Assembly: GCA_903813345.2 (NCBI GenBank)
Contig: CAIIXF020000008.1
Span: forward strand, 13,936,822 to 14,000,821
Length of the DNA stretch: 64,000 bases
Direction: 5' to 3'
DNA from: Owenia fusiformis
Taxonomy: Eukaryota > Annelida > Polychaeta > Sabellida > Oweniidae
Shown: one piece after another, positions 11,901-23,900 of the stretch
Numbering within the stretch: the stretch's first letter is position 1
How the letters are laid out: each line of letters begins with the position of its first letter
Notes under the pieces: model-generated
What the model was told of the DNA's origin: nothing
What the model saw: only the letters and a program-made list of their open reading frames with translations
Database searches by the model: none
Position numbers and translations under genes: made by a program

Positions 11901-14900
11901 TAAGGAAAATTCATGCAGTGATGACTCTTGGTAACTTTACTAACCCCCCCATGGTCCTTTATTTTAGGCATAACTTTAAAGCAGCCAGGGGTGAAGGTGC
12001 TGGGTTTGCTAAACTCATGTCCGTCGACTACCATAAAAGAACACATATCCTCGTAACAGGATTCCAAGATGGAGCATTCTTTCTTCATGAGATGCCTGAC
12101 TTCAACATGATACATTCACTCAGGTAGAGAATATTTGTTTCACATTTCAACATGATACACTCACTCAGGTAGAGAATTTGTTTTACAATTTCAACATGAT
12201 ACACTCACTCAGGTAGAGAATAATGTTTCACATTTCAACATGACACACTCACTCGGATAGAGAATATATTTCACATTTCAACATGATACACTCACTTAGG
12301 TGGAGAATTTGTTTCACATTTCAACATGATACACTCACTCAGGTGGAGAATATGTTTCACATTTCAACATGATACACTCACTCAGGTAGAGAATTTGTTT
12401 CACATTTCAACATGATACACTCACTCAGGTAGAGAATATGTTTCACATTTCAACATGATCCACTCACTCAGGTAGAGAATAATGTTTCACATTTCAACAT
12501 GACACACTCACTCGGATAGAGAATATATTTCACATTTCAACATGATACACTCACTTAGGTGGAGAATTTGTTTCACATTTCAACATGATACACTCACTCA
12601 GGTGGAGAATTTGTTTCACATTTCAACATGATACACTCACTCAGGTAGAGAATTTGTTTCTCATTTCAACATGATACACTCACTCAGGTGGAGAATTTGT
12701 TTCACATTTCAACATGATACACTCACTCAGGTAGAGAATTTGTTTCTCATTTCAACATGATCCACTCACTCAGATAGAGAATTTGTTTCTCATTTCAACA
12801 TGATACACTCACTCAGGTGGAGAATTTGTTTCACATTTCAACATGATACACTCACTCAGGTAGAGAATTTGTTTCTCATTTCAACATGATACACTCACTC
12901 AGGTGGAGAATTTGTTTCACATTTCAACATGATACACTCACTCAGGTAGAGAATTTGTTTCACATTTTAACATGATCCACTCACTCAGATAGAGAATGTG
13001 TTTTACATTTCAACATGATACACTCATTTAGGTAGAACAAGAACAACGGTAGGGGTTAAAAGTGCAGGTCTTAACTGTTTTTCGAAATACCGTTTATGTA
13101 ACGTAAGTGATATGAGGAATTGAATCGACGATTCCGTTGTCTTATGAGCTATTTTGTTGCAATCATGTCCATTTTCTAAAACATATGATACTGATACACG
13201 TTTTTGAGAAAAAATGTTGTGGGAAAAAAGAAAAATCGTACCTTCGACGTTCCGACATTTTGTTACCGAAACAGTTCCAGCGTAATCGAGTGGATCACCA
13301 GTGAATAAAGAACCTCATCTATACCTTGTCACTCTGTAGAGGGTTGTCCTTTAAGAGTGGTTCTATGTGATTTGATAATCATATAATAATGAAATATATC
13401 AATAAAATTTAATAATTTTACTTCCTCCTGATATCATCTGAAAAATAATGGTAGTCAGTGTTAGATTTGATTCTACTAATTAATCCTTTGATACTATTGT
13501 TTTTTAACACAAGTGCCACTCTGTTTGAATTTTCTGTGACTTCAAACAAACTTCCTGTTTAAAAAACTCAACTGACATGCCCATGTTTTACAACATGTAA
13601 GCCCCTTGTATTTGACATAGTGACATAACAAACATTGTCAAACAATGTGTTATGTTTGAAAAAACAATGGCAGACAGGTGTAATGTTTGGCAAACATTGG
13701 CCAACAAGTATAAAATCAGAGCAAAATGTTGTAATCATTCAACAACTGAGCAAGCAAAGCACACACAGCTAGCAAACAATCTTAGAAGTTGAAATTATTT
13801 GAAACAATAAAGGAAACAAAATGGAAACATTAAAACTTATGAGCTACCAAGTCAACTATATCTCCAGAGAGGGACTCAGTAATGCAGGATTTGGTGATTT
13901 GAACAGTTATGGACCAAAAATTACTGAAATAGATGACAGTTGTCGTCAAATTAGTGATTTTAGCAAATATGGAACAAACAACATACCAGCTGCCTATCGT
14001 GGCCTCGTAGCAACAGAAGACTCTCTGACATCACAGATGATATCACCAGTACTTAGCCAATCAGACAACAGCTTACAACAAAATGGCTGCAGTATGCTGC
14101 AGACATCACCTGATACTCGAGAAGGATCCTTCAAAAGTTGCACACCATCTCCATCTATTGGAAGTCTCATATCATCACCAACACCACCTATTGAGCAAGT
14201 CAGCAGCCCAGGCAGTCCAGAAACAGTTATCAGTGACATTGATGAAGTGCTCAAATCCCTTGAGAACACAGCTAAAGGTGGCGCCTCTAAAGCTGAGAAA
14301 CCTCATCATTCATATGTTAAACTTATCGTTGATGCTATACTTAGCAAACCAGAAAAGCATATGATCTTGGGTGACATCTATCAATACATTCAGGATAATT
14401 TTGAATACTACAACAATGAGGAGCGAGCTTGGAGAAACAGTATCCGACACAACCTATCCCTGAATGAATGCTTCATCAAAGCAGGACGTGCTGATAGTGG
14501 GAAAGGTAACTATTGGTCAATCCACCCTGCATGCATCAAGGACTTTTCTAGGGGGGATTATAGGAAACGTAATGCCAGACGTCGTGCTAAGCGTGGTGCA
14601 AGGGGTCTTCAAGCACAGCAGCCAAGTACACCATACCCTTACCGCCAGTATGTACCCATGTCTTCAGATACAGTCAGCTACCCTACTCCAATACCGTATC
14701 CCTACCAGATGCCCACAGTTCCGCAGATGCCCCCACAGCCTCACCTACAAGCACCTTCCATTGGTTACTTGGGTAAATACCAACAACCAATGACAGCAGC
14801 TTATGGTCAACAAGTCAGCATGCCTGATCCTCTTACTGCAGCTTACAGTTCACAACCAAGAGCCACCATCAGTTATGAGCCTCAGACATCAATGACAAAT

Positions 14901-17900
14901 ATGGACCTCTATAGACCACCTTATAATTACCCATCAGGCAACAGTGGTTACCATAGCAATGCTTCTATGATGCATTACCCAGCAATCAACCAAGGTCATT
15001 AGTATCCTCAGGTTTAAACTAAATAAAGAGAGCCAATAACTAACATCGGAAGTAAATTATCTTTTAATTATTGTATCAGTTGTATTTTCATTTATTAATT
15101 ATTTTTCTATTGAATGTATAATGTAGCCATCTTTTGGTTTTAAAAAGAGACCTACAATTTTAAACTGCCAAGAAAGCCAAATTAGAAATTGTATAAAGCC
15201 ACATGTACATAAAACTGTAGTATGTAGTTGTGTGTATTAAATAAATATAAAATAAAAAAATATTTGTTGTGTTGTTTTACATTGACTTGATCCACCATTG
15301 TATAACATATGACTTAAAACGGAATATTCTGGTAGAAAAGTATGTGTTAAATAATCTCTACATGTTATAATAATGTTATCTATCCATTTTGCTATGTGGT
15401 CTTTGCAGCCTCAGGCCCGCTCCATATAGACTTCAGCACATCTAAGGCATGTAGAGGATTGTGAAGTGTGGTGAGGAAAACCTGATATAGACAGCACCAA
15501 ACTTGATCACTTTTTGCAAGCTCCAAATGATCTTCACATAGCTCACTCTCATAGGAGTCATTGTTACCACCCTACTGTCCACATATTTGATGTACCTGCA
15601 ACTTAATTTCCCTTCCAAAATGTCCCTACCATCAGTTCGTATGAACTTGTACGATTTTATAGGTTAGAAATAATATCATGAAATTTTTGTTAAGATGACC
15701 ACCACTTTTGTTGTAGAAAGATCAATTTTTACCGCTAAAAATTTGTTATATTGACGTCTTATGCTGATGGGCGTGTGAATTATCTTGGTATGGGTAGAGA
15801 CCAGAAAATAATTTAGGCTTAGTCAGGCCCGTAATACCTTTTCTCCAAGGGGGGTGCGGTTCTTACTAAAGAGAATATAAAATTGTCAATTTTTTGCCAC
15901 TTAAATCAAATCGCGTAGGCCACTCAGCCTATTTTGTAGTGTTTTATTGTTTTGAATTGTTTTTAGACTAAATATTGTATGAGCAATTTGAAGAAACATT
16001 TGAATAGAGGTAGGGTGTGCTAAAAAGGCATAAATGTTCACCCTAGAACTTTTTGCCAGTTAAAGATCACATTCAGTGATTTCTGGACACTTTTAAGTGT
16101 TTTAATCAATAGAATTAATTTAAAGAAATTCAGATTTTTTCAATCATTTCCTTCTAAGGGGAGCGAGGGGGCAGCACAGAAACATTCTACGAATTCAAGA
16201 TGCTGTCTGGTTAATTCTGAGCACTTTTAATGTGTTTGAATAAATGAATGCTTTAGTTTTTGAAGTGGGGTGCTAGAAATTTTTATGATTTCATTATGTC
16301 TCTTGGTGATTTCTGGGCACTTTTAAAGCGTTTCTAATTATTTTTTAGGCCCACTCCGCCTAGAAAATTTTACAGTTTTGAGATGCTATTTGGTGCTTTC
16401 TGGGCACTTTCAATAAAAAAGTGAATTTCTTCTTTTTTTTTTTTTTTGGGGGGGGGGGTGTCAAAGAGGATGAGAGGGTGAGGTGGGATGGGATGGGGTG
16501 CCAGAGGAGGAGCAAGGGGTTGTCCCCCAGATACATTGACCATATCAAGGTGCTATTTGATGATGTCTTGGCACTTTAAAAGTATATGAAATTCAGCATT
16601 TTTCAATAGGATAGTTTCTAAATAGCAGAAAAATCAATGAAATCTCGTGCTGCCATCTTTTAATCAGCTTTTAACTTGGGCTAGAGCTCCATTCATTTAC
16701 ATGCTAAAATCTTGGAAAAGTGGCTTAATTTCATGATTTATCAAAGTGTGTTTGTTGAATCTGTATAAAACTTGAATGATATACCACTTGATGACCCTGT
16801 TCATGTACATGTTGTGATTAAACATGCAAATGTTGATTGACATACAAATAATCCACTGATTTAAAGAATTTTAGCATTGAATCTATGGACATTTGGCCCA
16901 AGTTTTTTTTATTTGTTATAGAAAATTATTCAATTACATAACTGTGTAAATCAAAGCTATTATAGGAGAAAACATTTCACTGAATTCAAATATGCCATTT
17001 AAAAGAAGGTAATGTAAGTCATTAGAGGTCTAATATGTCAATCTCTTAAAATCCCACGAAAAACGAGATTTAGCGAGATTTCAAAAGCTATATGGAAACT
17101 ATACTATTGTTTTGTTGGGAATGTGAGGGGTGACCAACTCTCCTTGAAAAATTTACAATTTCAAGATTATATTTGGTGCTTTCTGGTCACTTTCAAAGTA
17201 TGTGAGTTGAGTGTGTGAATTTTCAAAAAAAAAAATTCAAGTCAAAGGGGGTCCATCGCACAACACCCCCTCCCCCCCCCCCCCCTATCTGACAGCCCTG
17301 TTATTGATAAACTTGAAAGAGGTCAAATACTGGTAGCTCAGGAAATAGGTTTCCAAAAGTATCAAAAAGCATAATTTAGGTTCTTTCAGCACATACTTCA
17401 TTATTTTCCTTTGACTTCCTTGTTAAAAGAAACCTTGAAAATCCAAAATACATGTCTGAGATAAGCCTGCTGTGTCTTTTCTATCTTGGCCTTAGTTTTC
17501 TTATTTTCTCAAGCTTTCAGATTTCCAAATCTAATGTAGGCTCTGGTAGATGGTTTTACACTCTATACTGTTCTTAAATATAGTTTATAATATCATTTGC
17601 CTGGTGAAATACACGATTGTAAAACCTATCAGTACTAGTACATGTATTATTATAGATTGCCATGTTTTGAAAGGTGACTGACCACACCCACTTTTGAAGA
17701 TGTTTTGGCACAACAAAGTTGTCTTATAATTTGCAACTGGTGTCTTCCATTAATGATTTGCACATTTCAATAATATGGGCTCAGTATACGGATATTGTCT
17801 AAATATAGATTTATGATGTAAAGACACAAGAATGTCATTTTAACCTATGTCAATAAAATGGCTTAAAAGAGGCAATGGAAACAAGCATTTTTACTCTAAA

Positions 17901-20900
17901 TGTCACATTTTCTAAAAAAAACATCCCAAAACTTGAAAACATGATAAAACTAAGTAAAAGATGTGAGACTCTTAATGATTCTAAAATAAGTTATTCTTTT
18001 AGGTAAAAGTTCGAAAATAGGTGGCGCCACTACACCTTACTTCAAATTTTGACCTAATTCCTAGCCAAATCCACCTCAAATAATTTTTGCTCATTCCCTT
18101 TTATGTTTGCCATGAAATATTATTGGTATTTTTCTTATATTTTCCGCTAACCTTCGTTAAAAAAATATTTATACCCCCACCCCCATGTTTGAAAATAAAT
18201 AGATGGCGTCACTTTAACTGCCCAGAGCGAATTCACTTACCACACATTTTTACTCCACCTAAGATAAATTTACTAGAGAGAGTGTCTGGAACAAAATTAT
18301 ACCCTCAAACTTTTTTTCCCAGTCGAGTAACGAAATCGGAGCTAAGGGACAGCAACAATAGTCAGTACTGTAGCTGTGTTTTTTGTTTTTGTCATTTCTT
18401 TGCATTATTTCTTTCTTTGTTTTGGTTTTTGATAGTGTAGCTTATGCTCCTAAATGAATAAGTAGTCTTAGATCAAATGATTACCATACAAGAATAAAGA
18501 ACTTCATCTATACCTTGTCACTCTGTAGAGGGTTGTGATGATGATACGATATACAAATAGAAATTAATAATTTTATTACCTCCTGATATCATCTGAAAAA
18601 TAATGGTTAGATAAGTGTTAGATTTGATTCTTCTAATTAATCCTTTGATATTATTGTTTTTTAACACAAGTGCCACTCTGTTTGAATTTTCTGTGACCTC
18701 AAACAAACTTCTTGTTTAAAAAACTCTGACTCAACTGCCCATGTTTTACAACATGTAAGCCCCTTGTATTTGACATAGTGACACCACAAACATTGTCAAA
18801 CAATTTGTTATGTTTGAAAATACAATGGGAAACAGGTGTAATGTTTGGCAAACATTGGTCAACAAGTATAAAATCAGAGCAAAATGTTGTGAAAATCATT
18901 CAACAACTGAGCAAGCAAAGCACACACAGCTAGCAAACAATCTTAGAAGTTGAAATTATTTGAAACAATAAAGGAAACAAAATGGAAACATTAAAACTTA
19001 TGAGCTACCAAGTCAACTATATCTCCAGAGAGGGACTCAGTAATGCAGGATTTGGTGATTTGAACAGTTATGGACCAAAAATTACTGAAATAGATGACAG
19101 TTGTCGTCAAATTAGTGATTTTAGCAAATATGGAACAAACAACATACCAGCTGCCTATCGTGGCCTCGTAGCAACAGAAGACTCTCTGACATCACAGATG
19201 ATATCACCAGTACTAAGCCAATCAGACAACAGCTTACAACAAAATGGCTGCAGTATGCTGCAGACATCACCTGATACTCGAGAAGGATCCTTCAAAAGTT
19301 GCACACCATCTCCATCTATTGGAAGTCTCACTCCATCGCCAACACCACCTATTGAGCAAGTCAGCAGTCCGAGCAGTCCAGAAACTGTTATCAGTGACAT
19401 TGATGAAGTGCTCAAATCCCTTGAAAACACAGCTAAAGGTGGCGACTCTAAAGCTGACAAACCTCATCATTCATATGTTAAACTTATCGTTGATGCTATA
19501 CTTAGCAAACCAGAGAAGCGTATTATCTTGAGCGACATCTACAAATACATTCAGGATAATTTTGAATACTACAACAACGAGGAGCGAGCTTGGAGAAACA
19601 GTATCCGACACAACCTATCCCTGAATGAATGCTTCATCAAAGCAGGACGTGCTGATAGCGGGAAAGGCAACTATTGGTCAATCCACCCTGCATGCATCGA
19701 GGACTTTTCTAAGGGTGATTATAGGAAACGTAATGCCAGACGTCGTGCTAAGCGTGGTTCAAGGAGTCTTCAAGCACAGCAGCCAAGTACACCATACCCT
19801 TACCGCCAGTACGTACCCATGTCTTCAGATACAGTCAGCTATCCTACTCCACTGCCGTATCCCTACCAGATGCCCACAATTTCGCAGATGCCCCCACAGC
19901 CTCATCTACAAGCGCCTTCCATTGGTTACTTGGGTAAATACCAACAACCAATGACAGCAGCTTATGGTCAACAAGTCAGCATGCCTGATCCTCTTACTGC
20001 AGCTTACAGTTCACAACCAAGAGCCACCATCAGTTATGAGCCTCAGACATCAATGACAAGTATGGACCTTTATAGACCACCTTATACTTACCCATCAGGC
20101 AACAGTGGTTACCATAGCAATGCTTCTATGATGCATTACCCAGCAATCAACCAAGGTCATTAGTATCCTCAGGTTTAAACTTTGGACAATAAAGAGAGCC
20201 AATATCAAACATCGGAAGTAAATTATCTTTTAATTATTGTATCAGTTGTATTTTCATTTATTAATTATTTTTCTATTGAATGTATACTGTAGCCATCTTT
20301 TGATTTTAAAAAGAGACCTACAATTTAGAGGTCGCAACGGTACTGAAAACCAGTACCGGTAACCGTCACGCTAATAACCGTACCGTTACCGAAATACCGG
20401 TAAAGATATGTAAGATAAAATGCCAATGCGCTGCCGACCCCACTTTGTTCCTAACTCTCTCCATAGCTTCTCAAGTCTATGCATACATGGTGCAAGACCG
20501 ATTTGAACCCATACTGATGAACTTCACGAAATAGTATGTAACTATCTTACGAATCAAGATGTATTTTTAGTTTTAAACTAAATGTATTACACATAAGTCA
20601 TTTCAAACCATTTCTCAACTGTATCAATAGCAAGCGACGTGCAGTATACATGGGGGTGGGTAGGTAAAATAGATTTTATTGATTGTCTTGAGTTCTGGAA
20701 AGTAAACGGAGGAAAATATCCTGAATTGGCGAGTTTGGCTGAAAAATATCATGCTATTCCTGCGTCATTCGTGTCAAATGAACGCCAGTTCAGTGCAGCT
20801 GGCAACACCATCACTTCCAAACGGGCACGACTTCAGCCTGAGGTTGTCAATGCCTTGTTGTTCGTAAATGACTATTACAACATAATTCAGTTTCTTGATC

Positions 20901-23900
20901 TGACGTTGACACAACAACTACACCGGAACTGCCAAACATGCATAACTACAACCAAATCTGAGCCTGAGCATGAAGCTACTACACCCGAACTGCCAAGCAT
21001 GGACATCACACCTGAACTGCCAAACATGGAAATCACACCTGAACTGCCAAACATGGACATCTAAATGTCTATGTAAATGTACGCATCGTGAAAGTGGAAA
21101 TTAAACGAAATAATTAAAAAACGACGTGTCTTTTATTTCCCCGGGGATTATCCTATTATCCTTATATTTCAAAACCGGTAAATGCTCAATTTAGTACCGA
21201 AACCGTATAACCGGAATTACCGTCAGCCTCTACTACAATTTTAAACTGCCAAAAAATTCAAAATTGTATAAAGCCACATGTACATAAAACTGTAGTATGT
21301 AGTTGCATGTATTAAATAAATATATAAAAAAAAAATTTGTTGTGTTGATTTACATTGACCTGATCCACAATTGTATTACATATGACTAAACGGAATATTC
21401 TGGTAGAAAAGTATGTGTTAAATAATCTCTACATATTATAATAATGTTATCTATCCATCTTGCTATGTGGTCTTTGCAGCCTCAGGCCCGCTCCATATAG
21501 ACTTCAGCACATCTAAGGCATGTAGAGGATTGTGAAGTGTGGTGAGGAAAACCTGATATAGACAGCACCAAACTTGATCACTTTTTGCAAGCTCCAAATG
21601 ATCTTAACATGATAGCTCACTCACATAGGAGTCATTGTTACCACCCTACTGTCCACATATTTGATGTACCTGCAACTTATTTTCCCTTCCAAAATGTCTC
21701 TACCATCAGTTCATATGAACTTGTACGATTTTATAGGTTAGAAATAATATCATGAAATTTTTGCAAAAAAATCTTATTTTATGTTAAGATGACCACCACT
21801 TTTGTTGTAGAAAGATCAATTTTTACTGCTAAAAATGTGTTATATTGACATCTTATGGTGATGGGCGTGTGAATTATCTTGGTATGGGTAGACACCAGAA
21901 AAATAATTTAGGCTTAGTCAGGCCCGTAAGACACTTTTCTCCAAGGGGGTTGCGATTCTTACTTAAGAGAATACAAAATTGTCAATTTTTTTGCCACTTA
22001 AATCAAATCGCGTAGGCCACTCAGCCTATTTTGTAGTATTTTATTGTTTTTGTATTGTTTTTAGACTAAATATTGTATGAGCAATTTGAAGAAACATTTG
22101 AATAGAGTGAGGTTGTGCTAAAAGGGCATAAATGTTCACCCTAGAACTTTTACTAGTTCAAGATCACATTCAGTGATTTCTGTACACCTTCAAGTGTTTT
22201 AATCAATAGAATTAATTTAAAGAAATTCAGATTTTTTTTAATCATTTCCTTCTAAGGGGAGCGAGGGGGCAGCACAGAAAATTTTTACTAATGCGAGATG
22301 CTGTCTGGTTAATTTTGAGCACTTTTAATGTGTTTGAATAAATGAATGCTTCAGTTTTTGAAGGGGGGTGCTAGAAATTTTTATGATTTCATTATGTCTC
22401 TTGGTGATTTCTTGGCACTTTTAAAGCGTTTAAAATTAACAAATGCAACTTCCAATCTTTCCAATTCTTTTTTGGGGGGTGTAAGAAGTGGGCCACTCCG
22501 CCTAAAAAATGTTACAGTTTTGAGATGCTATTTGGAGCTTTCTGGGCACTTTCCACTTGGGGGGGGGGGTGTCAAAGAGGATGCGAGGGTGAGGTGGGGT
22601 GGGGTGCCAGAGGAGGAGCAAGGGGTTATCCCCCAGAAACATTGACCATATCAAGGTGCTATTTGATGATGTCTTGGCACTTTAAAACTACATGAAATTC
22701 AGCATTTTTCAATTGTTTTGTTGGAGATGTGAGGGGTGACCAACTCTCCTTGAAAAATTTACAATTTCAAGATTATATTGGGTGCTTTTGGTCAAATTTT
22801 TTTTTTTGGGGGGGGGGGGGTGTCAAAGGGGGTCCATCGAACCCCCCCCCCCCCCCCTATCTGACGGCCCTTTTATTGATAAACTTGAAAGAGGTCAAAT
22901 ACTGGTAGCTAGGTAGCTCAGGAAATAGGTTTCCAAAAATATCAAAAAGCATAATTTAGGTTCTTTCAGCCCATACGTCATTATTTCCCTTTGACTTCCA
23001 TGTTAAAAGAAACCTTGAAAATCCAAAATACATGTCTGCTGTGTCTTTTCTATCTTGGCCTTAGTTTTCTTATTTTCTCAAGCTTTCAGATTTCCAAAGC
23101 TAATGTAGGCTCTGGTAGATGGTTTTAAACTATATACTGTTCTTAAATATAGTTTATAATATCATTTGCCTGGTGAAATACACGATTGTAAAACCTATCA
23201 GTACTAGTACATGTTTTATTATAGATTGCCATGTTTTGAAAGGTGACTGACCACACCCACTTTTGAAGATGTTTTGGCAAACAAGTTGTCTAATAATTTG
23301 CAAATGGTGTCTTCCATAGTTCTTAAATAAAACACAAAATGCTCATCAATACTGGCTACTGAGATACATCATCAGTAGTCTCCCTTCCTCGGATTTTAGG
23401 GGCTATGCAATGGGGCTTTGCCCATACTTAGACTATATCCGATTATTATTTGGAAGGTGCCCCCAGCAGAGGTTAAACCTCCACCTGTATCTCTAACGGT
23501 TGCCATAGATGGTATTTGCCTACTGTAAAGATACTGGTATTAGAATAACTCCTCGTTGGTGCTTTGTCAGTTGGTAGATGTTTCTTTCTCAGCATTGAAT
23601 ACTGTTCTGTTCTGCATGCAGTAGGTCCATAGCGTGAGGGTCAGAGCCTCTGTGGGGTTCATCCTGACCGAGTCCCTCTACAGACCACGTAACTATTAAA
23701 TCACTGCGCTGCTACATCTCGAAAAGAAATCTGTATTACAGACCCAAAGGTATACCATGGCGTGTTTCGTACATCCGTCAGGTCCTTCTGTATAGGAGAA
23801 TAATACGATCATTCATGCAGAGCGATTCGAGATCAGCCTGTATCACACATCCCTTACTGCATGTTCTTGTGCTCTGGTCTTTCCCAGCTGACCCTCCGTC

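Larger units (their letters stand above)
13305..17918 (+). repeat. Segmental duplication unit A (FoxQ2-A segment)
   Basis: From ATAAAGAACCTCATCTATACC to ACTCTAAATGTCACATTTTC the sequence is collinear with unit B (18491-24172), apart from insertions in B. The unit includes promoter, forkhead gene, 3' flank, a G/C-rich repeat element and about 600 bp beyond it. Confidence 0.9.

Noticed and set aside
12101-13036. CRISPR-like array
   Set aside because: Eukaryotic context; units are contiguous tandem repeats without unique spacers.
14230-14270. EH1-type Groucho-binding motif in VISDIDEVLKSL of the FoxQ2 proteins
   Set aside because: Lacks the aromatic first residue and spacing of EH1; not strong enough to annotate.
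18087-18440. 117-codon plus-strand frame near the A/B junction
   Set aside because: Phe/Pro-rich, no counterpart in the other duplicate units and no recognisable motif.
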